Shown piece after piece: positions 8,430 to 17,809 of a DNA stretch of 64,000 bases. The position numbers were made by a program, and so were the translations under genes. Each line of letters starts with the position of its first letter. Position 1 is the stretch's first letter. The notes below the pieces were generated by a model. That model had not been told where the DNA came from. It saw nothing but the letters and a program-made list of their open reading frames with translations, and made no database searches. Source of the DNA: Streptomyces termitum (GTDB taxonomy: Bacteria; Actinomycetota; Actinomycetes; Streptomycetales; Streptomycetaceae); contig NZ_BMUL01000016.1 in the NCBI RefSeq assembly GCF_014650175.1, forward strand, positions 1-64,000, in the 5' to 3' direction.

Positions 8430-9623
8430 ATGAATCCCGACCGGACAGTTCACATGGCCCGGTGGTCGGAGGCGGACGGCGTACTCCTGCTCCGGAGCGT
8501 CGCCACCGCCATGGTCCGCCTCAGCGAGGCCGGCGACCCGGGGGCGGCGTCTGCCGTGCCGTACCCCGAGGAGGCGCAGCGGGCCCTGAACACCACGGTC
8601 CTCACCTGCCTGCTGCTCAAGGCACGCCCTCCGGAGAGCCTTCCCGAACTCGTCGAATGGGCGGCATGCCGACCGCTGGACCAGTGGCCCGTCACACTTC
8701 CGCCCGACGTGGTGCCGCCGGAGGCTCGGCTCCTCTACGAAGCCACCCGGCAACCGACCCAGCTCTGCTACGAATGGGCCGTGGACGCGGAGGACTCCGC
8801 GGCCCAGTACTCCGGGCAGCACCACATGAGTGTCGTGGCCCAGCGGTGCCGCGAAGAGAAGTACCCGGAGGCGTACCGGGCCTTCCGTCTCCTGCTGGTG
8901 CGACGCCCCGTACTGACCCACCGTGAACTGGCCACCCTCCCCGCGGCGGCGGGCAGCGACCTGGGGTCGCTCGGCGACCTGCTGTACGACGTCTACCAGC
9001 CGGCACCGGCCGGCCATCTCGACCGGGAACGGCGCAGCTACGTCTCCTGCGCGCACTGCCACGGCCTGCTGCATCCGACGACCGGGGGCGGACTGTGGTG
9101 CGAGCAGCGGCGGTGCCGCGAGGCCGGCACCGTCCGGCGCGGACGCGAGTACCGGGCCGACGAGAACGGCGGAGTCCAGCTGCTGATCAGGCCGCTGCGG
9201 CAGTGGGTGTCGGCACCCGGCCTCATGGAGAAACGGCTGGCCGACCAACTGGCGAAGGTCGGGGCAGAGGTCGAACTGTGGCCCGGCTTCGGCGCGTACG
9301 GCATGCGCGTACGGTTTCCCGACGGCACGACTCTGGCCGTCGACTGCAAGGACTGGACGAGCCCGGCCCTGCTGGGCCGCCGGGCCGCCCCGCCGCCGCC
9401 CGACCCGCCGTACGACCGCTGCCTGTGGGTGATACCGGCCGGCCGACTCCGCGATCACCCCGGCTTCCGAGAGGTCTTCGAGCGCTACCGGCCATCCGCG
9501 TCGCCAGAACTCATGACCGACCGGGAACTGCTCCGCACCGCCCGGCGGCTCGTCGCCGCCGGCCGCCCGTACGAGGACATCGACCCGGCCGTGCCCGGGG
9601 AAGCACCGGAAGGACTGTTCTGA
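8430..9623 (+). CDS. pPIWI-RE-associated restriction endonuclease (REase fold) with zinc ribbon
   Basis: 397 residues. An uncharacterised helical N-terminus (1-200) is followed by a four-cysteine zinc-binding unit (C207, C210, C224, C229) and a PD-(D/E)XK core: a strand with E282, a hairpin, D298 and the catalytic triplet D305-C-K307 in AVDCKDW. Burroughs, Iyer and Aravind described a three-gene operon of a REase-fold enzyme, a DinG-family helicase and a pPIWI-RE protein; this gene fits the first position. It starts one base after the RecB-like gene and its TGA overlaps the helicase ATG. Expected role: cleavage of invading DNA. Confidence 0.85.
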   Translation: MNPDRTVHMARWSEADGVLLLRSVATAMVRLSEAGDPGAASAVPYPEEAQRALNTTVLTCLLLKARPPESLPELVEWAACRPLDQWPVTLPPDVVPPEARLLYEATRQPTQLCYEWAVDAEDSAAQYSGQHHMSVVAQRCREEKYPEAYRAFRLLLVRRPVLTHRELATLPAAAGSDLGSLGDLLYDVYQPAPAGHLDRERRSYVSCAHCHGLLHPTTGGGLWCEQRRCREAGTVRRGREYRADENGGVQLLIRPLRQWVSAPGLMEKRLADQLAKVGAEVELWPGFGAYGMRVRFPDGTTLAVDCKDWTSPALLGRRAAPPPPDPPYDRCLWVIPAGRLRDHPGFREVFERYRPSASPELMTDRELLRTARRLVAAGRPYEDIDPAVPGEAPEGLF

Positions 9624-12600
9624 TGCGTGACCGCAGCTCCTGGTTCGCCGAGCTCTCCCCTCGCGTCCGCGCCGCCTGGCCCAAGGACCGCGGCCCGATC
9701 CGAGCGACCCGTCTCTTCCGGGTGGAGCTGGGGCTCTACCTGCTGGAACGTCTCCGCCCCGGCGAGCCGGCCCGCGCCGCGTGGACGGTCCTCGGGGGCT
9801 ATCCCTTCGCCCTGGTCGGGGACCGGACACCGGAACGGGAGAGGATGCTCCAGGTCGCCCGGCACCTGCTGTGGATGCTCCGGCGCCCCCGCACCTGGGA
9901 ACGCGCACTCAGGCAGTACGCCTCCTTCCCCACCGAGATGCGCGGTTACCTGGTCACCGACCACGACGCGCCCGCCCGACGGCAGGAACCGGCCATCGCC
10001 TCCGATCGCTGGAAGACGTACGAACGGGCCCTCACCACCGCTCCCCCCTTCCACCTGCGGCAGCGGCTGAAGATCGCCAGGCCGGGAAGGTCCTACCGCT
10101 TCCCTCAGGGCAAGCTCCTCACCTCGGTCCGGCTGCCCGAGCACCTCCCGGTCGGCACCGCCCGGCCGCACGGCCTCCTGCGCCCTCCCGGGGCGGGGCG
10201 TCCGATCGAGACGACCTGGGACGAACTGCTGGCGACCGCCGCGTGGATGGACGAGCGGTTGAGGATCACCGACCCGCGCAAGACCTGGCACAACCGGGTG
10301 CAGCGAGTCGAACTGGACCTGCTCGATCCCGAAGGAACGGCCTACCGGCCGAGCCGGAAGCTGTCCGTCGACGGCCTCTTCCATCTGGTGGGCATGGTCG
10401 GCGCCGGCAAGAGCACGCTGCGGGACGTGCTCACCGTCCAGGCCGCCCGCGAAGGACGGAAGGTGACCATCGTCGTGGGGGACGTCGCCGAGCAGCTGAC
10501 GCTGGTGGCCCTCTTCCGTACGCTGAAACTGAAGGTCGCCCCCGTCCTGGGGTCCTCCACCCGTGCCCGTAACACCCAGCGCATGCACCGCAGGCTCGCG
10601 GGCGCCGGCGCGACGTCCCTGCTCGGCCACAAGGCCAGGCACTTCACCTATCTGAGCACCGCCTGCCCGCTCGACGCCCTGCGCGGTACCGAAGCATCCC
10701 AGCCCCTGGACATCCTCGAATCGCCTTGTACCCGCCTGTACTCCGCGGACCCGCGGAAGGCCACGCCGAAACCGGCCGGGGCGAACGTGCCGACCCCGGA
10801 ATCACCGACCGCCGACGAGCCCGGCGAGACGAGCACCGGCCGATCGGACACCGGGCACGGATGTCCCCTGTGGTCCGAGTGTCCCCGGCAACGCGGCGCC
10901 CACGACCTGGTCGACGCGGACATCTGGGTGGCCAACCCCGCCAGCCTCCTCTACGGACTGGTCCCCCGGCACCAGAACCGGGAACGGGCCCGGTTCCTGG
11001 AGGCCGCCTGCGTCCGGAGCGACCTGATCATCGTGGACGAGGCCGATCGCGTGCAGATGCAGCTCGACTCGATGTTCGTGCCTTCCGCCACCCTCGTCGG
11101 ACGCGCACCGGACTCCTGGCTCGACGAACTGCAGGCCCACACGACCGACGAGTTCGCCCGGAACGGGCGCCTGCAGCTGTCGGACACGGACGTGGACCGC
11201 TGGTCCTCCGCCCTGACCGCGTCGATCGCCGCCACCAACCGGCTGTACTCGATGCTGATGCGCCACCGCAAGCTCCGCACCTGGGTGCAGGCCGACTACT
11301 TCAGTACGTGGACCCTCCAGCAGAAGCTGGTCGAGGACTGGTTCCGGGACCGCCCCGCCTCCGACGGCCACAACGCCCAGGACGAGGCCGATGACGAGAC
11401 GGACGACGAATTCGAGGAGGATCTCTCCGAGGAGGACGACCCGGACGGCACCGATGCCCACGACACCCCAGAGGACGAGGAACCGACGGACCCGCACGGC
11501 GCGCGCCGTGCCGCGGTCATGGAGGTGCTGGACGCCTTCCGCGACGAACCCCTCGGAGGCGTCCGGCCCGGCTCCCCCGAGCTCGCCGAACTGGTGGGTC
11601 TCGCCCACGATCTGCTGCACACCCTGGACGAGGACCGCACCCGCGTCAGGGCCACTGCCACACTGCGGAAGCTGTCCGGGGTCGACCCCGCCTCCGCGGA
11701 CGAGCTCCACGACAAGACCATGCGGTTCGAGTTCACCCTGCTGCTCGGGGTGCTCCAGCAGCGCCTCGACGTCCTCACCGAGCTGTGGCCGACGGTGGAG
11801 GCCGCGCTCAACCTGGAATCGACGGACAACCAGCTGTCCCGCCGGCCCCCGCTCGACTACGGCCCCCTCGTCCCGGAGTCCCCGATGGGCAACATCCTCG
11901 GATTCCAGTTCCTCACCGAGGAACCGGACGCCGTACCGGGCTCCGGAAGCGCCATACTCCGCTTCTTCCGCTGCGCCGGGGTGGGCCGGTCCCTGCTGAC
12001 CTCACTGCACGAGGTGTCCTCGCTCGACGGCGCCCCGTCGGCCAACGTCCTCCTGATGTCGGGGACCAGCTGGGCGGGCACCGCGGTGGGCGCCCACGTA
12101 CTGGCGCCGGTCCGCGCCATCCTGAAGTCCTCCCCCAAGGAACGCAGTGCGCTGCGCCGCACCTCCTTCCGGAAGATCTTCATCCCGGGGCCCGACGGGA
12201 AGCCCCTCCACCTGTCCGGCATGCGGCCCGACCGCCGGCCCAAGGTCCTGGAGCTGATGCTCGAAGGTCTCGCCCGGCCCCGGGGAGACCAGCTCCAGAG
12301 CGACTTCGAACAGGAACTGAACCTGATCGGGAGCGCCAGGAGGAAGCGCCTGCTGGTGCTCGTCGGCTCCTACGAGGAAGCCCGCCGGGGCTTCCAGCTC
12401 CTCGACGGCATCCCCCGATGGAAGGGAAAGGTGCGCCGGCTGATCGCGGACGACGCGGAGCTGGAGATCTCCTTCGGTGGGGCCACGCCGGGAGACCCGT
12501 CCACGGTGACCGAGCCCGGAACGCTCCGGCGCGGTGACGTCGCCTCCTTCGGATCCATGGATGCCGAGATCCTCATCGCACCACTCATGTCCGTGGAACG

Positions 12601-13189
12601 CGGGCACAACATCCTGAACGACGCCGGACAGGCGGCGATCGGCTCGGTCTTCTTCCTGGCCCGGCCCCACCCCCGCCCGCACGACATCGGTCTGGCGGTC
12701 CAGGGCATCAACAGCTGGGTGACCCGCCTGGTGGACGGCGACGGATTCGACGAGTTGGTCTCCTCGGCTCCGGACCTCAACCGGGCCGGACGCACCTTCC
12801 GCCGGGAGGCACGCGCCCGGTGGCGTCACCTGCTCACCCGGAGAATGGCCTGGCGGCATCTGAATGACGAGGACAAGGCCGCTTTCACCTGGGACCGGCT
12901 GGTCGTGATGTGGCAGGTGATCGGACGTCTGGTACGGGGCGGGGTCCCGGCCCGGGTCGTCTTCGTGGACTCCCGCTTCGCCGAACGCGAGGCCGCCGGC
13001 CTGGGGCCCGACACCTTCCGCACCGGACTGCTCGCCAGCATGGTCCACGTCCTGGCCCCGTACTTCGACGACGCCGGACCGCTCCCCCTCGATCAGCGGC
13101 AGCTGGTGCAGACCCTCTACGAGCCCCTCTACCTGGCACTCAAGAACGTCCCCACCCACCAGCCGGACGCACCGCGCCGCGCGACATGA
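9623..13189 (+). CDS. DinG-type Fe-S superfamily 2 helicase of pPIWI-RE system
   Basis: 1188 residues. Residues 1-240 are an island-specific helical region, perhaps the domain known to be fused to helicases of this system. The motor has Walker A GMVGAGKST (257-265), Walker B IIVDEADR (469-476), four cysteines between them (C348, C369, C414, C420) as in the XPD/DinG Fe-S domain, and motif VI QVIGRLVRG near residue 1098. A very acidic, low-complexity linker lies near 590-630. DinG-family enzymes unwind R-loops, which led to the proposal that pPIWI-RE systems act on RNA-DNA hybrids. Start overlaps the REase stop (TGATG); end overlaps the next start (ATGA). Confidence 0.9.
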   Translation: MRDRSSWFAELSPRVRAAWPKDRGPIRATRLFRVELGLYLLERLRPGEPARAAWTVLGGYPFALVGDRTPERERMLQVARHLLWMLRRPRTWERALRQYASFPTEMRGYLVTDHDAPARRQEPAIASDRWKTYERALTTAPPFHLRQRLKIARPGRSYRFPQGKLLTSVRLPEHLPVGTARPHGLLRPPGAGRPIETTWDELLATAAWMDERLRITDPRKTWHNRVQRVELDLLDPEGTAYRPSRKLSVDGLFHLVGMVGAGKSTLRDVLTVQAAREGRKVTIVVGDVAEQLTLVALFRTLKLKVAPVLGSSTRARNTQRMHRRLAGAGATSLLGHKARHFTYLSTACPLDALRGTEASQPLDILESPCTRLYSADPRKATPKPAGANVPTPESPTADEPGETSTGRSDTGHGCPLWSECPRQRGAHDLVDADIWVANPASLLYGLVPRHQNRERARFLEAACVRSDLIIVDEADRVQMQLDSMFVPSATLVGRAPDSWLDELQAHTTDEFARNGRLQLSDTDVDRWSSALTASIAATNRLYSMLMRHRKLRTWVQADYFSTWTLQQKLVEDWFRDRPASDGHNAQDEADDETDDEFEEDLSEEDDPDGTDAHDTPEDEEPTDPHGARRAAVMEVLDAFRDEPLGGVRPGSPELAELVGLAHDLLHTLDEDRTRVRATATLRKLSGVDPASADELHDKTMRFEFTLLLGVLQQRLDVLTELWPTVEAALNLESTDNQLSRRPPLDYGPLVPESPMGNILGFQFLTEEPDAVPGSGSAILRFFRCAGVGRSLLTSLHEVSSLDGAPSANVLLMSGTSWAGTAVGAHVLAPVRAILKSSPKERSALRRTSFRKIFIPGPDGKPLHLSGMRPDRRPKVLELMLEGLARPRGDQLQSDFEQELNLIGSARRKRLLVLVGSYEEARRGFQLLDGIPRWKGKVRRLIADDAELEISFGGATPGDPSTVTEPGTLRRGDVASFGSMDAEILIAPLMSVERGHNILNDAGQAAIGSVFFLARPHPRPHDIGLAVQGINSWVTRLVDGDGFDELVSSAPDLNRAGRTFRREARARWRHLLTRRMAWRHLNDEDKAAFTWDRLVVMWQVIGRLVRGGVPARVVFVDSRFAEREAAGLGPDTFRTGLLASMVHVLAPYFDDAGPLPLDQRQLVQTLYEPLYLALKNVPTHQPDAPRRAT

Positions 13190-16098
13190 GGAACCCCGTG
13201 ATCCGCTACGACACCATCAGACTCGCCGGTTACGTCCCCGACCCGGACGCCGAGTGGACCGTCCCCTACTACACGCTGGCCCTCCCCCGGCCCCAGCGGA
13301 AGCTGCTCCTCGACCTCTACCGCCTGGGACTCAAGCGACCGGACGACTGCCTCGCCGTCCCGGTCGGCCGTCTCAACTCCCTCTTCCAGGCCCTGGCACC
13401 CGAAGTGGTCTCGGTGGCGAAATGGCTCGACGTCTCCCACGACGAGCCCTGGCTGTACGCCCGCGACCCCGTGCCCGCCGACGTCTTCGCGACACTGATG
13501 CACGCCTGGGTGAACGACCTGCGTCCCGAGCCCGAGCACCGGCAGGCGGTCCGTGAGGCGCTCGACGCGTTACGCCCCGGCGAACTCCGCTGGGAGCGGT
13601 GCGAAGTCCCCATGCTGGCCCGGACGCCGACGCCCGCCGGTACGGCGCAACCGGACGGGCGGCTCTACCAGTTGCTCCCCGACGCTCTCGCCGGTCTGGC
13701 CCTGGACCTGGCCCCGTTCTCCTACCCCGGCGGATCCCTGGGATTCCGCGGTGTGGCCCGACGGCCCTCCGACCGGGGTGCCGAACTGCTCTCCTGGCCG
13801 CCCGACCGGTACGAGGACCGCGACGGGCGGACGTGGTGGTTCTCGGCCCTCCTCACGCTGACCCTCCAGACCGTCCCGTTCTCCCCGGAGTTCCGGGTCC
13901 ACCTGCGGTGCGGTGTCCGGCGATGGGCGACTCGGACGGGGCCGAACGGCCTGTACCTCCCGCCCCGGCGCGCCGCCTCGGTCTACCTGCTGGCGAACGC
14001 GCCGTGGATCGACGACGGTACGGAGAGCCGGGCCTCCGCCCGCTTCTCGGTGGGACGCCTCCGGTATGACCGCGCACTCCGCACCCGCCGATGGGAGGCG
14101 GGCGGGCCCGACGGAATGCTCTCCCGGTTGCGGCTCCGGCAGCCGTTTCCCCAACCCGACAACCTCATCGGCGACCCGACCCGCTGGCTCGCCGGTACGG
14201 GGGGAGTCACCGCCGCCGTGGTGCACAGTGCTCCGATGGGCTCGCACGGGGTGAAGGCCGGCTTGATGCCCGGTGATCGCGTCCCGCTCACGGAATGGTT
14301 CGAGCAGGCCCTGCCCGAAGGGCTGGTCCGGACCCCGGACCCGGTGCGGGCGAACCGCCGGCCCGCCGTGCGGAGACCGGCCGGGCGGCGTACCGGGGAA
14401 GTCCTCGACCCGGACACGCGGGAAACCACGGACCGCCGCCGGGACATGGCCGAACTGCTGGCGGGAGAGCCCTTCCGGGCCGAATTCCTCTGGCTCACCG
14501 AGCCCATCAGGGACGCGGGCGTCCAGGCACTCGCCACCCTGCTCGGCCTCGACGGGGAACCCGTGCGGAAACCCGCCGGGGAGGCGTCCTCCTCTGACGG
14601 GGAGACGCTCTCGTGGCAGACACCCGAGCTCTCGGTGGAACTGCGCCTGGCGCGTATCGGCGGACTCGCCGACAGTCTCGCGCTCTCCCCCGTCGATCAG
14701 AGGAGGACCAGCGCCCTGCACGCGGCCATCGCGGACCGCCGCGCCCAGGTCGTACGGCGTCTGCCCGCCGCGTCGGCGGGCGACCGCGTCTCGCTCACCC
14801 TGCTGGAGATCCATCCCAAGGACGCCTACGTTCCGCGCTCCGCCGATCCCAAGTTCGCCCTGCGGCTGGGGTTCCGGGACGCGAAGCGGGTGACCCAGTT
14901 CGTGGTGAACCCGCGCCGGGTGCCGGGCAAGCCCGCGAAAGCGGACGAGGCCCGGGCCAGGAAGCTCGAAGCGTGCTGGACGGACGGCTTCCGTCAGCTC
15001 GGCCACCGCGCCGTACCCGCCCACGGTCTCGGTCCGGAGATCCCCGCGGACACGCAGTACGCCGCCCTGTGGCTGGTCAAGCGGCGCCGGGACGGACCGA
15101 CCCGCCGGGCGGACCTCGTGCCGATCGCCGTCCGTGTGCGCCCCGACGACCCCGCCCCGGAGCGCATCACCGGCTGGGACGTCAGGACCGGCGAGTGGGT
15201 CCCGTACCCGATGCTCCTGATGCGCCTGGCCGAATCGGCCGAACTGCCGACCGCCGACGATCCCGACGATCCCGACGAGGAGCCGCTCCCCGAAGGCACG
15301 GGCAGCCCCGCGGGGACGGAAGACGGCGACACCCCCGATCAGGACGAGGACCAGAACGGCCCCACCGAACGGCATCGGAGGATCGTGGCGGACGCCGTGC
15401 AGGAAGTCCTGTTCGGCCTGCGCGACCGCCCGACCCTGCTGCTGGTCCACGCCCAGAACGCCCGCCGGCTGTGGCCGTGGCTGCAGGACGGCCACATCGA
15501 GCCGGACAGGGTCCGGATCCACGGCCGGCCGGCCCAGCGGCTCGCCGTCCAGGGCCCCGGCCTCCGCCTGGTCCGGGTCCGGGAAGGCACCGACACCGAA
15601 ACCCCCCAGTGGTGGGGCCACGGACCGCAGACCTCGGACGATGGAGAAGAGGAGGAGAGGGTCGGCATCGCCACCGGGCTGTGGAGACCGCCTGGCCACG
15701 CCCCGCGGAACCGGGTGTTCGGTAGCACCGGCGAGAAGGCGGGGCCAGGTACGAAGGCGTCCGTCATGGCATCGCGCTGGGCCTTCCGCGCCTACACCAG
15801 GAAGGGGAAGACGGGTTCCACGATCGACACCGATCGGCCGGCGTGGAACCCCGGACTGCTGGAGATCGTCGTCGCGGGATGCCTGCCCGACGACGACCCC
15901 GAGCTGTGGGCGACTCTCGCCCACCGGCTGCGGCAGTCGCCCGGACGGGCACCCCTGCTCGCCCTGCCGCTCCCGCTCCACCTGGCTCGCAAGGCCACCG
16001 AGTACGTCCTGCCCACCACCCGGGACCAGCCGACGGAGCCCGAAGAAGACGACGGAGCCGTTCAGCTCTGCTTCGACCTAGGAGTGATCGCCCCATGA
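13186..16098 (+). CDS. pPIWI-RE family prokaryotic Argonaute-like protein, 970 aa
   Basis: The order REase-DinG-large protein and the C-terminal block identify this as the pPIWI-RE protein: WNPGLLEIVV (about 887-896), a D-rich turn, HRLR, then LPLPLHLARKATEYVLP (about 927-943), matching the RNase H-like domain of the family. The N-terminal ~600 residues correspond to the family's poorly characterised X-type region. A low-complexity acidic linker (about 685-725) separates the halves. Known of the family: it is predicted to bind a guide strand and to be named for conserved arginine and glutamate residues of its PIWI module; RNA guidance is predicted, not shown here. Translation is coupled on both sides by ATGA overlaps. 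Confidence 0.88.
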   Translation: MRNPVIRYDTIRLAGYVPDPDAEWTVPYYTLALPRPQRKLLLDLYRLGLKRPDDCLAVPVGRLNSLFQALAPEVVSVAKWLDVSHDEPWLYARDPVPADVFATLMHAWVNDLRPEPEHRQAVREALDALRPGELRWERCEVPMLARTPTPAGTAQPDGRLYQLLPDALAGLALDLAPFSYPGGSLGFRGVARRPSDRGAELLSWPPDRYEDRDGRTWWFSALLTLTLQTVPFSPEFRVHLRCGVRRWATRTGPNGLYLPPRRAASVYLLANAPWIDDGTESRASARFSVGRLRYDRALRTRRWEAGGPDGMLSRLRLRQPFPQPDNLIGDPTRWLAGTGGVTAAVVHSAPMGSHGVKAGLMPGDRVPLTEWFEQALPEGLVRTPDPVRANRRPAVRRPAGRRTGEVLDPDTRETTDRRRDMAELLAGEPFRAEFLWLTEPIRDAGVQALATLLGLDGEPVRKPAGEASSSDGETLSWQTPELSVELRLARIGGLADSLALSPVDQRRTSALHAAIADRRAQVVRRLPAASAGDRVSLTLLEIHPKDAYVPRSADPKFALRLGFRDAKRVTQFVVNPRRVPGKPAKADEARARKLEACWTDGFRQLGHRAVPAHGLGPEIPADTQYAALWLVKRRRDGPTRRADLVPIAVRVRPDDPAPERITGWDVRTGEWVPYPMLLMRLAESAELPTADDPDDPDEEPLPEGTGSPAGTEDGDTPDQDEDQNGPTERHRRIVADAVQEVLFGLRDRPTLLLVHAQNARRLWPWLQDGHIEPDRVRIHGRPAQRLAVQGPGLRLVRVREGTDTETPQWWGHGPQTSDDGEEEERVGIATGLWRPPGHAPRNRVFGSTGEKAGPGTKASVMASRWAFRAYTRKGKTGSTIDTDRPAWNPGLLEIVVAGCLPDDDPELWATLAHRLRQSPGRAPLLALPLPLHLARKATEYVLPTTRDQPTEPEEDDGAVQLCFDLGVIAP

Positions 16099-17519
16099 GC
16101 AACACCGACCTCCACGGCATGTGGGCCGACGCCCACGTCTCCTACTCCGCGCCGACGGGGCCGGGCATCGCCCACCGCTCCGACCCGCTCGCCGAACAGG
16201 CGGCGGCGTGGAACACCCGGCTGACCGAAGCCGCTCCTCAAGGAGCCCTGCTGACCGACAACGCCATGTTCGCGTCGCTGCGCGGCGGGAGCACCCAGCA
16301 CCTGCTCCACGTCACCCACTCCTTCGACCGCATCATGCACGACGGCGCGCTCCGGCCGTCGGGCGGCTGCCTGGTGGGAAGCCTCTACTGCGCACCGCTC
16401 ACGCCCACGTCCGGAGGACTGCGCATGCACAACCTCGCCGAATACGTCCTCACCAGGGAGGCACCCGCCTCCCTGGCCCGCTCCCCGTTCTCCGGGCAGG
16501 TCACGACCCCGTTGGTCCTGGAGGTCACCACGCCGCGCCACGGCTACCGCGGCCTGGCCGGCATCGACTACCTCCGGCTGGGCTCGATCCACCTGCACAA
16601 CTACCGCGAGCTGGAGGACCTCCTGGGACCCGCGGAACGGTGTGAGCTCCGCGAGGCGGTGGTGAGCCGGGTGAGGAACTCGGCGGACTTCCTCGGCCTG
16701 GCGGCCGCCATCGCCCACCGGCCGGAACCGGCGGAGCACGAGGCGTTCCCCCGCCTCCTCTCCGAGACCATTCCCCGGCTCCCCGTCCTGGGCTACGTCT
16801 ACTTCGAGGCCCTGTCGGAGTACCTCATGCTGTACTCCCGCTCGCCCCACACCCAGCGGTTGGCGGAGCGGGGAGAATTCAACAACTGGCTCTACAAGAA
16901 AGTGCTGTTCGAGGGGTTCCCCGGAACAGCGGGCCACTTCGACCTGGCGCGGTTCCGTCCCGGCTTCGCCCTCCTGGAAAAGATCCTGGCCCAGGTGGAC
17001 CCGAGCATCGAGGCGGCCCATGCCCGAGCTCATCTCACCGCACGGATCAGCCACCTGACCACCGCTCGTTTCCTCGGACCGGAACAGGCCCCCGAGCAGT
17101 GGCATCGCATCCGGTGGGACTTCGACCACGTCGCGGAGGCCTTCGGCCCGCTCCTGGGGCACCTCATCCACCGCGAGCTGCGCCGCTTCCACCGGTACCC
17201 GGACTTCTACCACTTCTTCGACACGCGCAAGGCCGTCCAGGCATGGAACTACTGGAACCACATGGACATCGCACTGCCCTTCAACGGGACCATTCCCAAA
17301 GGGGAGATCGGCATCAATCCCGCCTACTCCGAGCTGGACTACCGGGTCTGGCGGGCGGAACTCGGCGACGACGGCCTTCTCCACCCGGTGCAGGAGGTCC
17401 CCCTGCGACTGACGCCCCGACTGGTCGACACCCAGCACACCCTGATGCGTGACAGCCGGACGGCGGGCAGGCGCGACATCCCGCGGAAGACCCGACGGCT
17501 GGCCGACTCGGTTCTCTGA
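16095..17519 (+). CDS. Unknown protein, 474 aa, last gene of pPIWI-RE operon
   Basis: I do not recognise the family. Its ATG overlaps the pPIWI-RE stop codon, so it is part of the same transcript and likely made in proportion. It is soluble, rich in aromatic and histidine residues, with no membrane segment. Residues 68-92 (LLHVTHSFDRIMHDGAL) have the shape H-x-T-x(n)-I-x2-G-x-L seen at the start of DarT-like and other ADP-ribosyltransferase folds, but I could not assign the remaining catalytic residues, so this is only a weak lead. A strong hairpin terminator follows 77 bp downstream. It could be an effector, a guide-loading factor or a toxin controlled by the system. Confidence 0.85.
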   Translation: MSNTDLHGMWADAHVSYSAPTGPGIAHRSDPLAEQAAAWNTRLTEAAPQGALLTDNAMFASLRGGSTQHLLHVTHSFDRIMHDGALRPSGGCLVGSLYCAPLTPTSGGLRMHNLAEYVLTREAPASLARSPFSGQVTTPLVLEVTTPRHGYRGLAGIDYLRLGSIHLHNYRELEDLLGPAERCELREAVVSRVRNSADFLGLAAAIAHRPEPAEHEAFPRLLSETIPRLPVLGYVYFEALSEYLMLYSRSPHTQRLAERGEFNNWLYKKVLFEGFPGTAGHFDLARFRPGFALLEKILAQVDPSIEAAHARAHLTARISHLTTARFLGPEQAPEQWHRIRWDFDHVAEAFGPLLGHLIHRELRRFHRYPDFYHFFDTRKAVQAWNYWNHMDIALPFNGTIPKGEIGINPAYSELDYRVWRAELGDDGLLHPVQEVPLRLTPRLVDTQHTLMRDSRTAGRRDIPRKTRRLADSVL

Positions 17520-17596
17520 CGGCGAGCACGCCCAGGCGGAGAAGCGGGGTGCTTCCCGGTCCGAACGGGTGGGCCCGGCCCCCGCCGACCGCGCCC

Positions 17597-17635
17597 ATGG
17601 TGAATCCCCAAACCGATGACCTGGGGATTCACCAT
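17597..17635 (+). terminator. Hairpin terminator of pPIWI-RE operon
   Basis: ATGGTGAATCCCCA (597-610 of 17 kb) pairs perfectly with TGGGGATTCACCAT over 14 bp around an 11-nt loop. There is no long T tract, as is common in streptomycetes. It marks the right end of the island. Confidence 0.75.
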
Positions 17636-17730
17636 TCTCCGACCTCGGCGAGAACCATCCGGGGGCCTTCGGCAGGGCAGCTTCGCTCCCCTTCCTCTGC
17701 CGCCTTCTCTCTTTCTTCTTTCCGGGATCC

Positions 17731-17756
17731 GTCACATCTCCGGGAGCGCGTCCGTC
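17731..17756 (+). promoter_or_regulatory. ECF41-type promoter upstream of CMD-family gene
   Basis: GTCACA (17731-17736), 16 bp, CGTC (17753-17756). ECF41 sigma factors recognise a TGTCACA / CGTC pair, and the sigma factor itself lies 1.2 kb downstream. Motif match seen; recognition is inferred. Confidence 0.55.
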
Positions 17757-17809
17757 AGTCCTGTGAACGCGCCGAACGGAGCGAGAACGAAGCGATGAGG
17801 AGAGACACC

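Noticed and set aside
3277..17519. BREX or Pgl phage-growth-limitation system
   Set aside because: A kinase and a methylase-like protein are present, but I find no PglZ/BrxZ or BrxL/PglY-like protein, and the core genes match pPIWI-RE better.
16062..17735. 557-codon minus-strand frame antisense to the last pPIWI-RE operon gene
   Set aside because: No domain or ribosome site; the plus-strand gene is coupled to its upstream neighbour by an ATGA overlap.
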